Source: Abelmoschus esculentus
Taxonomy: Eukaryota > Streptophyta > Magnoliopsida > Malvales > Malvaceae
Length of the DNA stretch: 64,000 nt
Assembly: GCA_035048815.1 (NCBI GenBank)
Contig: JAUCBN010000006.1
Span: 15,701,001-15,765,000, forward strand
Reading direction: 5' to 3'
Part shown: piece after piece, positions 25,886-38,299 of the stretch
How positions within the stretch are numbered: the first letter of the stretch is position 1
How the letters are laid out: the number at the start of each line of letters is the position of its first letter
Program-made: the position numbers and the translations under genes
The notes under the pieces: model-generated
Told to the model about the DNA's origin: nothing
What the model saw: the letters and a program-made list of their open reading frames with translations, nothing else
Database searches by the model: none

Positions 25886-28800
25886 GAAGTGATTAGAAGT
25901 TTCAGAAATCAGAATTTATTAACAAACTTGATAAGTTCATCAAAATCGATTAACAATGCACTTTGATTACATAAACACCAAAAAAGTTGAGCATAAAATA
26001 TTGCATCAGATCTCCAAGGTGATTTAGCATAAAAAATGTACAAAATTCATACAAAAATTACCCATAAACATGAGATTCAACACAAGCACCCAACATATTT
26101 CAGTAAAACAAGTTCAAAACAGAAAAAACGATTTTATGAAAAATACAGAATAAATAGAGAAAGAAAAAGCGATCAGAACTTTTCGTAACTTCAGTTTAAC
26201 ATCAAACTTTTACCCTACTACAAATAATTCCTATCACCACATCGCTTTAATTCTCATTGTTCGTACACATAAATGTAAAACCCCAAAAAAAAAACAATTT
26301 AAATATATAAAAAAATATGGGAAGAAAGATAAGCTCAGAAGTTCTTAGAAGGATTGTGATATCGCTATAGGATAATCCTCCGGTACACAAGAAGATTCAT
26401 AATCAAAAATACTTTTAAAAGAAAAAAGTGAAAAGAAAAAAATAATCTATGAAGGAACCATTGCCACTTACAGAAGGGGGTGAAAAGAGCGTATTTCTAG
26501 AAGAAGAAAGAAACCCTATTCACCACATAAAACTTAAAAAGTGCGACAATAAATTTTAAAAATGGAAATGTAAAATTTATAATATATATAAAATATATTC
26601 CATGTATAAAATTTATACTATATATAAATATATTTCATATATAGAATAATATTATACATGGAAATATGAAATGTATACTATATATGAAAATAAACATGAC
26701 CTGAAATGCAACTGAACTGAAATGTATCCAGACTGAAATCTACCCGTCTCGAAAAAAATTATAAATTATCCAATTTGGACCTGAACCGTTTGAACCCGAC
26801 CCAAAATAGATTCGTTCTACAAGACCCGTACCCGAAATAGACTTGCACCCGAAATGGACCCGTACCCAAAATGAACCCTACTCGGCCCAAATCGAGTCAA
26901 GATATCAAATCAACACTAATGACCTATATCCGATTTTACCCGACATGATAGTATCCGACCTGAAACATATTCGAATAATTGTTTTTACACATTTGCTTGT
27001 GAAGATAATTCTGAGAAATTAATCTTAAATCTTCACTTTTACGGAAGTGATTTGAAGTTTCAGAAATCAGAATTTATTAACAAACTTGATATGTTCATCA
27101 AAATCGATTAACAAGGCACTTTGATTACATAAACACCAAAAAATTTGAGCATAAAATATTCCATCAAATCTCCAAGGTGATTTAGCATAAAAATATACAA
27201 AATTAATACAAAAATTACCCATAAACATGAGATTCAACACAAGCACGCAACATATTTCAGTAAAATAAGTTCAAAACAGAAAAAAGATTTTATGGAAAAT
27301 ACAGAATAAACAGAGAAAGAAAAAACGATCAGAACTTGTCTTAACTTCAGCTTAACATCAAACTTTTACCCTACTACAAATAATTTCTACCATCACATCG
27401 CTTTAATTCTCATTGTTCGTACACATAAATGTAAAAACCCAGATAAAACCAAATTAAAATATATAACAAATATGAGAAGAAAGATAAGCTTAGAAGTTGT
27501 TAGAGAGATTATGATACCGCCACAGGATAATCCTCCGGTACACAAGAAGATTCATAGTCGAAAATACTTCTAAAAGAAAAAAATGAAAAGAAAAAAAATC
27601 TATGAAAGAACCAGTGTCGCTTACAAAGGGAGGCAAAAAGAGAGTATTTATAGAAGAAGAAAGAAACCTTATTCACCACTTAAAACTTAAAAAGTACGCT
27701 AATAAATTTTGAAAATGTAAATATAAAACTTATATTATATATGTAATATATTCCATGTATAAAATTTATACTATATATAAATATATTTCGTATATAGAAT
27801 AATATTATACAAGGAAATATGAAATGTATACTATATATGAAAATGAATATGACCTGAAATGCAACCGAACTGAAATGTATCCAGACTAAAATCTACCCAT
27901 CCCGAAATAAAATTATAAATTATCCAATTTGGACCTGAACCATTTGAACCCGACCTAAAACAAACCCAATCTGAAAGACTCGTACCCGAAATAGTCTCGC
28001 ACCCGAAATTGAGCTGTACCCAAAATGAATCCTACCCGTCCCAAATCGAGTCAAGATATCAAATCAACACTAAATGACCTATATCCGCTTTTACCCGACC
28101 TGAAACATATCTGAGTAATTATTTTTACACATCTACTTGTGAAGATAATCATGAGAAATTAATCTTCAATCTTCACTTTTCCCGAAGTGATTAGAAGTTT
28201 CAGAAATCAGAATTTATTAACAAACTTGATATGTTCATCAAAATCGATTAACAAGGCACTTTGATTACATAAACACCAAAAAAGTTGAGCACAAAATATT
28301 GCATCAGATCTCCAAGGTGATTTAGCATAAAAAATTATAAAATTCATACAAAATTACCCATAAATATGAGATTCAACACAGGCACGCAGAAGATTTCAGC
28401 AAAAAATTCAAAACAAAAAAAATAATTTTATGAAAAATACATAATAAACAGTGAAAGAAAAAGCAATCAGAACTTGTCGTAATTTCAGTTTAACATCAAA
28501 CTTTTACCCTACTATAAATAATTTCTATCATCATATCGCTTTAATTCTCATTGTTTTTACACCTAAATGTATAAACAAAAAAAACAATTTAAATATATAA
28601 CAAATATAGGAAGAAAAATAAGCTTAGAAGTTCTTAGAGGGATTGTAATACCGCTACAGGATAATCCTCCGGTACAAAAGAAGATTCATAATCGAAAATA
28701 CTTTTAAAAGAAAAAATGAAAAGAAAAAAAGATCTATGAAGAAACCAGTGCTGCTTATAGAAGGAGGCGAAAACAGCGTATTTATAGAAGAAGAAAGAAA

Positions 28801-31085
28801 CTTTATTCACCACTTAAACTTAAAAAATGCGACAATAAATTTTAAAAATAGAAATATAAAATTTATAAATATATTCCATATATATAATTTATACTATATC
28901 TAAATATATTCCATATATTGAATTTATACTATATATAAAATGATATTATACATGAAAATATAAAATATATACTATATACGAATATATAGAATGTATAATA
29001 TTATATACATAAAAATATATAATATGTATGTATATGTATATAATATATATTATATGTATACTTATATATAAGAATGTACGTATATGTATACTTATTATTA
29101 TATGTATATGCATATATATTAGATGTATATATTAATATATGTATATAATATACATTAATATATACTATGTATATAATATAGTTTAATGCATATATAATAT
29201 ACTTATATATTATACTTTATGTATTAATGTATTATATGTAATATATAATATAGTTTAATATATATATAATATACTTAAACATATATTAATATATGTATTT
29301 AATTTTTTATGAATTAATGTATGTATATTATTAATGTTTTAAGTCTAACAATGATCCCCTGAGCCCAAATCACTAAATTAGGACCAATTCTTCAATCACT
29401 AAATTAATTCTCTATGATCAAATTGAAACAATTTTAAAATATATAATATGATTTTATTAAATAAGGACCAAATCGAATAAAAAATTATAACTTTTTCTAG
29501 TGATCATAACCAAATTGAAATAATTGTAAAATAAAATATAGAGCGACGCGAGATTCGATTTTTTAGGCGCAACCTATATAAAAATATAAGAAATTTTTTA
29601 TTCGAACTACAGTAGTGTCAAATGAATATCTAAATCTATTTTTATATATTTTTAATTGATTATATTTAATCAAAGTTTATTATTTGATTATATGTTGAAA
29701 TAATAATAACAATCCTCCAAATTTTACTATATATATTAATTCCCTCCAAAATTTTGTTTTTCCTCTTTTTTATATAATAGCCAAAACTTATTTATATTTT
29801 TCTCCAAAATTTTGATAACTTATATCCTTCCAAAAATTTTACATTAAAAATAAATTAATCTCAAACTTAAAAAAATAAGTGGCTTATTTTCTTCAAAATT
29901 TTGTCTTTTATCTCTTTTTTTATCAATTATTTTTGTTTAATTTAATTGAGTCATAATTTAGATTAGTTTAATAAAAATCTACTTTTTGATTTTAGAATTC
30001 TTTTAATTATGGTTGTAATTTATATTTTTATATTTTAGTTTAACTTAATTAATCTTATGTTCAATAAGTTAATATAATTTAATTAAATATTAATTTAAAA
30101 TTAAAATTAAATACATTAAAACTAAATAAAATAGTAAATAAATTAATTTAATTAAATATATAATACTAAATTTAAATATTAATCCCTAAATTAATTCTCA
30201 TGTCTAATTCTATTTTTTAAGCTTAATTATATTGACCAATATTTTAAATTCATCAAATTATAGATATAATTAATTATATGTAATGTAAATATTAATTCTT
30301 GTTAATATTAGTTCAGGTCAATAATAGATCGGGTTCAAAACAAGTCAGGTCATTTATCAGGTCGGTTTCAAAAAAAAGTCGGATAAAATCAGGTCTTGGG
30401 TCGATTCAGTCGTGTATTATCGATTATTTGTCAGGTTAGACTCGGGTTTGGGTTTATTTCAATCGGATGCAAGTCGAATTTCGGGTCCACGGTAACAAGT
30501 TGAAATCGAGTTTGGGTCATTCTCGGTCAGATACAGTTTGTGTTCGATTACTATAGTAACAGGTCCAACTCATGTTCAGGTCAACAACAGTCAGATACAG
30601 ATCGAGTTTAGATCATTACATTCCCAGGTCAAACCAGGTTATGACTCGAACAAGTTTCAGTCGGGTTTTCAGTTCGGGTCAACTTTTTACGTCCCTATTC
30701 AAGCATAAATCGTTTAGTAAATACCACATAAATCTCATCCCCACGAGAAATTTTATTTTTGTTTTCTTATCAATAATGATATTTCTTGAACACGTTATTG
30801 AATAGGGTTGTAAATGAGACGAGAGAGATCGCGAGTTACCTGGATTCGACTCGATCAAAACACAAATCGATTAAACTCGGCTCGAGTTTTTAATGAGCTG
30901 AGCCGAACTACTTGATACCCGACTCAAAAAGCTCACGAGCTACTCGAAAATATAATGTACTACTTTTTATTTTTATAATTTAAAATCTAAATTTCTAAAT
31001 TTAAAACCCTAAAATATAAATCTAACATAAGTCTAAAACCCTAAAAATTATGTTTCAGTTTACACAACTTGTCTATCAAAGTTTT
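25886..31085 (-). repeat. higher-order tandem repeat, block 2 (units 6-8 plus tail)
   Basis: Units start at 25898, 27056 and 28196 and correspond one to one with units 1, 2 and 3 of block 1. Shared variants show this: units 2 and 7 both have AAAATTAATAC and TCAAATCTCC where other units have AAAATTCATAC and TCAGATCTCC. The tail (28980-30700) repeats that of block 1 almost base for base by eye. The match ends at about 31082, in the MITE. Confidence 0.85.
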
Positions 31086-31305
31086 TTCTTTATAAGGTTT
31101 TAAATGAGACGTGACATATAAGAGTTACTCGAGTTTAGTATGATTAAAGATCGGCCAACACTCAACTCAATTAGAGGCTCGAATAAAGCTCGAACTCGCC
31201 TTGAATCCTTAATGAGTCAAGTCGGGCTCAAATTTTTCAGACTCGTAGTTCGAGCTCAATTCAAAATCTTAACAAGCCGAACTGAGCTTAGCACTACTCG
31301 AGTAA
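30803..31305 (+). mobile_element. hAT-like MITE, longer copy
   Basis: The left terminus TAGGGTTGTAAATGAGACGAG begins at 30803. It runs through the GGCTCGAGTTTTTAATGAG region and then, unlike the copy at 20404, on into sequence matching the other half of the MITE at 40538-41051 in reverse, ending near GCACTACTCGAG. The right terminal repeat is eroded. Confidence 0.65.
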
Positions 31306-31811
31306 GTAACGCCGCCCTTCTAAAAGGCGTAAATTAACACAAAGTAACGAAGAAAACGAACTCGGGGACAAAAGTAGTAAGTGCAAGATAAATATGTAAC
31401 CTCAAACTATAAGTACATAAGCAGAAATCAGCAGGTCATCTAAAAGGCCCAACAACGCCCTTCTTTTTTTCTTCAATGCAGCAGTCAGATTAACAAGATA
31501 CATTTCTCCTACTTACAGCTTCATGATATAAAGTACATGTGTGCATGTATGAGTGAGCATCATGAAACTATTGTTATGTGTGGTAATTGGTATCTAAAGA
31601 TCTACATAAACAGAGTAGCATTCTAAAGATGGAATTTATTACTATACTACCATAACCGAAGAATTCATGAAAAGCATTACAGCATCATCAGCATAGCATG
31701 AATACGTTTAATTCAGCAGAAGGTTCGACTACTATTCACTATATACAGCATTCAAACGGACAAGCAGCAAAACTATGCAAAACAGTCCGACAAACATCAA
31801 TTTGGACCTGG
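31306..31811. other. 3' flank of the 399-residue gene
   Basis: About 500 bases of ordinary composition with no frame. On the minus strand this is downstream of the stop at 31812 and probably holds its 3' untranslated region. No exact AATAAA close to the stop was identified. Confidence 0.4.
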
Positions 31812-33011
31812 TTAAGTGGGTGCAGCCTTGATAGCTTTCTGCAATTCACTCTCCATCTCACTCATCTTGTTTGCATTCTTCTTCGCTTCTCTTCCACCAT
31901 TGTCTTCAGCACAACTTTTCTTGCTCCTCCACCGCTCGAAGTCATTGGAGTTCTTCTCGGAAGGTGTGGAAGCCCTCCGCCCAAGACCCTCATTTTCCCT
32001 ACTAGCTTTCCTAGCCGAAACCCCATGTCTCATATCTTCTATACACTGCTTCATTTCTTTGTTCTCATTCTCCAACACCTCCAAATCTCTTCTCATCCAT
32101 GAATACATGCCTTTAAGCAATTCCAATTCATCTTCCTTACTCGCCACGCTCTTGATTTTCTCTTCCTCCACTTCCTTAACCTCATCAAGCTTCTCAATCC
32201 CAATCTTGTTTATTGTCAAATAAGGCATTTTTGATCCAACACCCGAAGGCATGTTCACGGTCCACCTGAGATTCACCACAGCCCTTTTTGTCACAGGAAA
32301 CATTGTTCTTGCTCTAACAGCGATTCCACCAAAAATCCCAGTTTTCTTGTCATCTTTCCTCACCAAGGACCTCTCCATACCAGACCTATCGTTGGAATAC
32401 AAACCATTCCCAAAGCCAAACTTAGGGATATCAATCCCCTCGTCAGCTCCATCACGAGGCTCCAATTTTACATCTTGCCAAACCGAACTCGAATCAAGGG
32501 CTCCAAAACTGCAATTCGAAGGCGAAGCAGATTGTGCTGAAACCGAGTGAGGAGACCCAGAATCGTATTCAAGGCTAGGTTTCGACGATGTGGCCTTGTA
32601 AAAAGAAAAGTTGCCAAATTGGGGCTTGAAATGGAGAGAGAAAGCGGGAATTATGGTTCCTGGGGTAACAGACGAAAGAGAAAACTGAGCAGAAAAAACA
32701 AGAGGGGAATCCTTGGGTGAGCCGAGGAGACCAAGACCAGATTTCAGAGAAAGAGAGAAAGGGAAAGTGGTGGAAGGGGAAATTGAGGGAGCATAAGAGA
32801 GTTTGAGACAAGGGCCAGAAGGAAAATTTGTGCAGAGAGAAAAAGATGTATTTTGAGAGGATTTGTTGTCTCCGCTGCTGCTGCGGTTGTGTATGGTGGT
32901 TGGGGTGGGGGTGGTGAGGCTAGATACGAATGGTTGGCTAAATATGGATATGGGTATTCTTGCTTTGAACACCGGACTCTTCTCTTCCTGTAGCTTGAAT
33001 GATAGCTTCAT
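31812..33011 (-). CDS. plant-specific protein of unknown function, 399 residues
   Basis: An intronless frame with good coding character. The N-terminus MKLSFKLQEEKSPVFKARIP, the motifs GPCLKLSYAPS, LVFSAQFSLSS and SLHFKPQFGNFSFYK, and the later AVVNLRWTVNMP resemble a conserved, uncharacterised plant family whose members have the same order (a substrate-free beta-rich N-terminal half, then an acidic/basic C-terminal half). Residues about 270-330 are rich in E, K and L (EKLDEVKEVEEEKIKSVASK) and probably form a coiled coil. The C-terminus is charged and Lys/Arg-rich. No signal peptide, membrane segment or catalytic motif is seen. The start is the first ATG of the frame and matches the family-like N-terminus. 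It runs in the same direction as the transporter gene, about 1.6 kb away. Function and location are unknown. Confidence 0.82.
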   Translation of the reverse strand: MKLSFKLQEEKSPVFKARIPISIFSQPFVSSLTTPTPTTIHNRSSSGDNKSSQNTSFSLCTNFPSGPCLKLSYAPSISPSTTFPFSLSLKSGLGLLGSPKDSPLVFSAQFSLSSVTPGTIIPAFSLHFKPQFGNFSFYKATSSKPSLEYDSGSPHSVSAQSASPSNCSFGALDSSSVWQDVKLEPRDGADEGIDIPKFGFGNGLYSNDRSGMERSLVRKDDKKTGIFGGIAVRARTMFPVTKRAVVNLRWTVNMPSGVGSKMPYLTINKIGIEKLDEVKEVEEEKIKSVASKEDELELLKGMYSWMRRDLEVLENENKEMKQCIEDMRHGVSARKASRENEGLGRRASTPSEKNSNDFERWRSKKSCAEDNGGREAKKNANKMSEMESELQKAIKAAPT

Positions 33012-34615
33012 TTCTTGAGTCTATTTCAGTGGTTGGTTGGTTGTGAAAGAAGAGTAAAGTGCAGAAAGGGTATGGTTAAGGCGAAACCGCTGGATTTGGT
33101 TGGTTTGGGATTTGGGCAAAACGAGATCGTCGGAGCCTCATGTTCAAAGGAACCAGTCCAGGGCAACGTGCCAATGTCCCCCACACAAAAGGATAAAGAG
33201 GAGCGTGTCAACTATGTAATTAGGCCGTTCATCAACGACTGATCACAAAGAGTTATTTAAATTTTATTCGATTATAATTTAATAAATATTTGATTTGAGT
33301 TTAAATTTGATTTTAATGATTTAAGTTGAGTTATTTAATATAATATTTAATTAAAAATTTATGAATTATTGAAAATATAATATATTAAAATTTGTTTTTA
33401 ATAAGTTGAGTCAAACCTAAATAATTCAAATCCGTTAAAAATTATTTAAATTTAAACCGATTTAAATTCTTAACAAATTGAGTTAAGCCTAACATTACTC
33501 AAGTTTGACTAGGATAGTTTATACTCTCATATTAACGATAACACTCATTTAGAGTTTACTTAAATTAACAAGTTTGATTTGATAATTTTAATTTATTTTT
33601 TTAAAAATTTAATTCAAATTATCTAAATTTTTATTTAAATTTAATTATGATATATATGATATGTAATTAAAAACTTAGCTCAAATTTAAAAATTAATTTT
33701 TATAATAGTATAGAATGCATATAAATATATATTCTTATTTTTTATATTATATATGATATATAATTGAAATAGTTTACAATTAAAAATTATTTACTAATTA
33801 AAAAATTAAACTAAGCAAATTTTTATTTATAAAATAAAATTTTATTTAAAAGTTTTTAAGTCAAATTTATAAATTTACATATAAAATCTTTTTTTAATTC
33901 TTTGAGTTTTGACTCGATCCGAAATTTTATAAACTCAAATAACTCAAAAAAAATCAAATAAAGTTTGAGTTGTAAAACGAAAATTCGAATAACTCGAATA
34001 ATTTAAATTTTTTAATAATTAGAAGATTTATTTTTAAGTTTGAGACGAGTCTTCAAATTTTTATAATATATCGAACGTTCACCCCTACTCATAATATAAT
34101 AATTACTCTCTTTATCCATAAATATTATTTTTTATTATTAACCTTTTTAAGTCAAACTTTTCAACTTTAATTATTTAAAATTTATTATTAATAAAAATAT
34201 ATATATTTTAAAATCCTCTGATCCAACAAATTTCCCCTGTCAAATTCGGTGTCTATATCTGGTACTAAATGATTAGTTGTCTTAATTTAGGCTTCTGCTT
34301 TATTTGTAGAAAGGAGGAAAATGGCACATGGATTGATTAAGTCAAGAGAATAGCTCTTGTAATCAGATGAACAGACTGCAATTTTCAACCAGATACAACC
34401 ATTCAAATCATAGGAAAAAAACAGATGTTAGGGACCACATGTGAAATCCTTCCCTGTGCTGTCCGAACCAACATCTAGGACAATCAAACTTTGTCAAACT
34501 GAAAGGAAGTCATGAGAGTTGAGTAGAAAATTGATTTCTCTCTCAGAAGAGCTCACTTCTGAATTCTTTCAACCCATACCGTTATTCATATGTTCTAGCA
34601 TGGATATAGACTATC
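33012..34615. other. intergenic DNA between the two minus-strand genes
   Basis: Positions 33012-33240 are G+C-richer and probably hold the promoter and leader of the 399-residue gene; no clear TATA box was found. From 33240 to 34110 the sequence is A+T-rich. At 33900-34090 it carries a GAATAACTCGAATAA-type repeat ending GTTCACCCCTAC, related to 53040-53290. Positions 34200-34615 are the 3' flank of the transporter gene. Confidence 0.5.
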
Positions 34616-37600
34616 TCACAGTTTAAAGCTGTCTTGATCATCAACATTTTCTGCACTTTTTCCTTCCAGTTTGATGGTCTTGTACCACCGGGCGCAGGAT
34701 ATATAGACGATCATGTCGATTGTTGTTAGACCGGCTAAGAGGAAGTAAAACCGATCTAAGTGACCCTTGTTGAGGTTGCCCGGTATCCATCCTGGCATGT
34801 GATCTTCAGTTGAGATCTTCATAACCATTGTAACTAGCAAGCTGCTGACGTAATTCCCTAGAGAAATCGATGTCATGCAAAGGGCACTGCCGAAGCTTTT
34901 CAATCCGTCCGGCGTCTGCGCGTTGAAGAACTCGAGCTGCCCGACGTACATGAAAACTTCAGATGCTCCAATAAATGCATATTGTGGAACTTGCCAAAAG
35001 ATGCTCAAGGAGCTTGAGCCTTCACAATGCATGCAGTCTTTGTTGGCATACTTTAGTCTATAGCACTCCACAATCCCGGCTGAAACCATTGCCAATACGG
35101 CTATGACAAGGCCAATGCCCATCCTCTGAAGTTCGGTAAGTCCCCTAGCACCCTTTTTCCTAAGGCTTGCCACCAATGGATCGAGAACTCTTCGGTAAAG
35201 GAATATGAAAAGTGCCACACTAAGAATATCAAAGCTAGACATGCTTGCTGGAGGAATCCGAAAATTCGAAACCGTAGTTTTCATTGCAGCGCCTTGCTCG
35301 ACGAATAGGGAGGCCATTTGTGTGAAGACCACCGAGTAAATTATGGTGCAAAGCCAAATGGGGAGTAGTCTTAGTATGCATTTAACCTCTTCCACTTGTG
35401 TAACAGGGCAAAGACGCCATGTGCTCTGAATGCCCTTCTTCTGCTCATCAACATCCCTCGTACTTATGTATGCTGCTCTGTCCAGGAACCTATAAAACAT
35501 CATCAATTAATAATTAGCATCATTTTTTTACCTTGTAATAATTTGTTTAATTCTCAAGACCAGATTATGCTATGATATTTACTTGAATTCATCGGTATGG
35601 AGAATCTTTCTGTTTCCATTCATGGACGGATCGTTTCCATCGACATCATACAATTCGTCTGCGTCCGGTGGCATGTCAACACTATATTTCCTTATTGCAG
35701 CCACTAGGACTTGAGAGAACCGGGAGAGTGGATTTCCACTTGGTTTGAAGTGCCTGTAACTAGTGGTTCCTGCCAGAAACAAAACAAGTGCAGCCAAGGC
35801 AGAGCCTGCGGACACCCAGAATCCAAGCGCCCACATCCCTTCATCCTCAAAGTAGCCCAAAATGGTGTTGGAGAAAAGGGATCCCAGGTTCAATGCTAGG
35901 TAAAAGTAGCTAAAAAAGGCAACCTTGGAGTGCCCTTCCTTGGGGTCTTCTTCATCAAACTGATCAGCCCCAAACGTAGCAATATTAGGCTGATACCCTC
36001 CATTCCCTAGCGCAACCAAGTAGATAGAGAGGTAAAACAGTGTAATCTCCAAGCTCGAATGTGAACCGCACGACATTTCTTGATTCCCGCAGCCTTTTGG
36101 TCTAATCAAGAAAAGGTACGATGACAGCGACAGCGACACCAAACCCTGAATAGAACATGTTTTCAAGGCACACACGATTAGAAAAACTCCCGAGAAGTTG
36201 GAAATTTTAAGCAAGCATCCAAGTTCCATTGAGAGATGAATTGCTTACGATAACAAAGATGAGTTGAAAGATGGCACATGTTTTGTACCTTCCCCAGTAG
36301 GAATCACTGAGGAAAGCCCCAACGAGGGAAAAGATATAGACAGTGCCGGTCCATTTGCTGACATTGTTCGCAGCTTCAGCGTTGTTTTGTCCCAACACCC
36401 TTGTCAGGAAAAGCACCAAGTTCACCCCGACACCAAAGAACGCTAGAGTTGCCAGACCTTGGTTCACTGGTTAGTTCATTCAAAAAAGACAAAACAAACA
36501 AACAAACATCAACCAGACGTAAAGGAAATAAAAGAAGAGACGATTTGTACAATTCCAAGCCGGATGTTTTGAATATTATACACATGAACAAGGTGTGGCC
36601 TCTCATTTTCTGTGCATGTGAAGTATGGTCTCCGCCCAGAAAAAGGTTTTGACTACTACAGCTTGTTTGATAAGTTTTTTCGATGTTCATGTGTCTTTGT
36701 ATCACAAATTTAGGCACTTGAAAAAGTACATTCAGGACACATATAGCTATGAAAGTTAGTGACAAAATGGAACCTCCCCGCATAAAAGGGAAAACAAAGC
36801 AATAGCAAGAAACATGTCCACGTTCACCATAAATACATGGCAACTCAAGATAAGTTATGGAATATATGATCCAAATACAGTAATAGCGAAAAAGAAAATG
36901 ATTGTTAAAATGATTGTAGGGTTCTTTAATTATATTTAGAAAAGAAAAAAAGCACATGACAATTTATGAACTAATTTTTAATAGTCTAAAGTTAATTAAA
37001 AATTAATATATATTCGTAGATATTTTAAACCCTTGATAATACACATACTATATAAATAGAACAATTTGAATTCATGTCTTTAAAGATAAAAAATTCAATT
37101 GTTGCTAAAAAATTATTGGGTTTTATTTATTTTTTTCCGTTTAAAACTTTGTCTATCGAACTTGTGATAAATATTCATTTTTCTCTATATATAATTAATA
37201 ATTAATAATTATTTAAAAAATATTAAAATAAGTGAATATTATTAAATAAACTATAAATAATACGGCGAGTTAAATATATTTTATAATTTTTCGTAAGTTA
37301 TAATTTTAGTGGGGACACGTGGAAAGAATCCACGTCATTCGTAACTCAGGAGTGTGGAATGATGATTACGTGTCACTCTCGTCTTCCCCGAAACTGCATG
37401 CTGTGTATCAAATTATGCCTAGCCTCCTCACCTCCTCAAACAAAATTACATGCAGCACAACACTTGGACTCTCTCGTCTTGTGTTGGCTTGGCTTTGGAT
37501 TGGTTTTGCTTTATTACGTTCCCAAATCACACACGTTTCTTTTTTGTTTTCAAGTCTGTCTTCTGGAAATTCCTCAAGAACCCAACCCTTTTTGATAGCT

Positions 37601-38140
37601 TATCAAAAACAGACTCTGTACAGATATGTTTTTGCTTTTATTTTCTATTTCAAGTAATTCAATATCTCTCTAGAAATCGGCACAACTTAATTTTCTTACT
37701 GTTTATATTAAGAAATGTAATAAAAAAAGCTAATTAAGCTAAAACATAGTAAAGTGATATGTTTTGTCAGTGAAAATATAAGGTAGACTGGAGAGTTCTT
37801 ACAGAGAATGATAATTCCAGCAGTCCATCGTCCAGATTTGTCTTTGATAGCAGGACGTCCATGCCAATCAACACTTCCATCTTGACTGCATTCTTCTTTC
37901 CACGTCCCCTGTTTTTTATTCAGTTTATGATTTAAACCATAAAAAGAAAATCATAGGGAAAATATTTTTTTTCTTTAAAGAAAAACAACAGCAAAATGAC
38001 TGTCCCATTGCATGAAAAACTTTGTAAATATTTACAAGTCAATCTGCCAATGGAATAGTTGCTGTCTTGCTGAATGTTTTTATGTAAAAAAATGGGAAGC
38101 ATCCTTGACTGACCTCCTTGGACACCTCTAAGCAAGCCAT
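34616..38140 (-). CDS. NPF7.3: NPF7.3/NRT1.5-type nitrate/potassium transporter
   Basis: Five minus-strand exons join in frame: 38114-38140 (9 codons), 37803-37908, 36249-36466, 35583-36145 and 34616-35489, giving 595 residues; all introns are GT-AG. The order matches NPF7.3: GSVDWHGRPAI, GIIILLNQGLATLAFFGVG, WTGTVYIFSLVGAFLSDSYW, QPNIATFGADQFDEEDP, FFSYFYLALNLGSLFSNTIL, FKFLDRAAYIS across an exon join, WRLCPVTQVEEVKCILRLLP, and FWQVPQYAFIGASEVF. About 12 membrane helices are expected, with a central loop near residues 230-300. In Arabidopsis NPF7.3/NRT1.5 sits in the plasma membrane of root pericycle cells and loads nitrate and potassium into the xylem. The E-x-x-E-R/K motif of most NPF proteins reads QGLAT (residues 47-51), in line with this subfamily. 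No break was found. An NPF7.2-like paralogue cannot be fully excluded. Confidence 0.93.
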
Positions 38141-38257
38141 TGATGTATCTTAACCAAGAAGAAGAAGAAGAAGATGGGTGTTTTTAGAAGATGATAGAGC
38201 AAGGGAAGTATGATGTTGGGGAGATTTCTTGGGAGAAGGAAGTAGGAGATGCAGGTG

Positions 38258-38265
38258 TATAAATA
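38258..38265 (-). promoter_or_regulatory. TATA-like box of the NPF7.3-type gene
   Basis: On the minus strand CTATTTATACACC lies about 118 bases upstream of the ATG. The predicted leader contains a CTT repeat (38155-38172 on the plus strand as GAAGAA). Assigned by position; moderate match only. Confidence 0.4.
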
Positions 38266-38299
38266 GAAGGTTGGGGAGCTAACTCCGACGGTGGAGATT

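Noticed and set aside
20176..30805. Paired 77-residue frames at 20176 and 30572 that look conserved
   Set aside because: They match only because the whole 10.4-kb block is duplicated; the sequence around them is equally similar and has no coding features.
33015..33242. A 75-residue plus-strand frame opposite the promoter of the 399-residue gene
   Set aside because: No family likeness or promoter; it lies over the likely leader and promoter of the minus-strand gene.
36376..36957. A 193-residue minus-strand frame overlapping the second NPF intron
   Set aside because: It is out of frame with the transporter and runs through the intron; spliced exon joining accounts for the coding signal.
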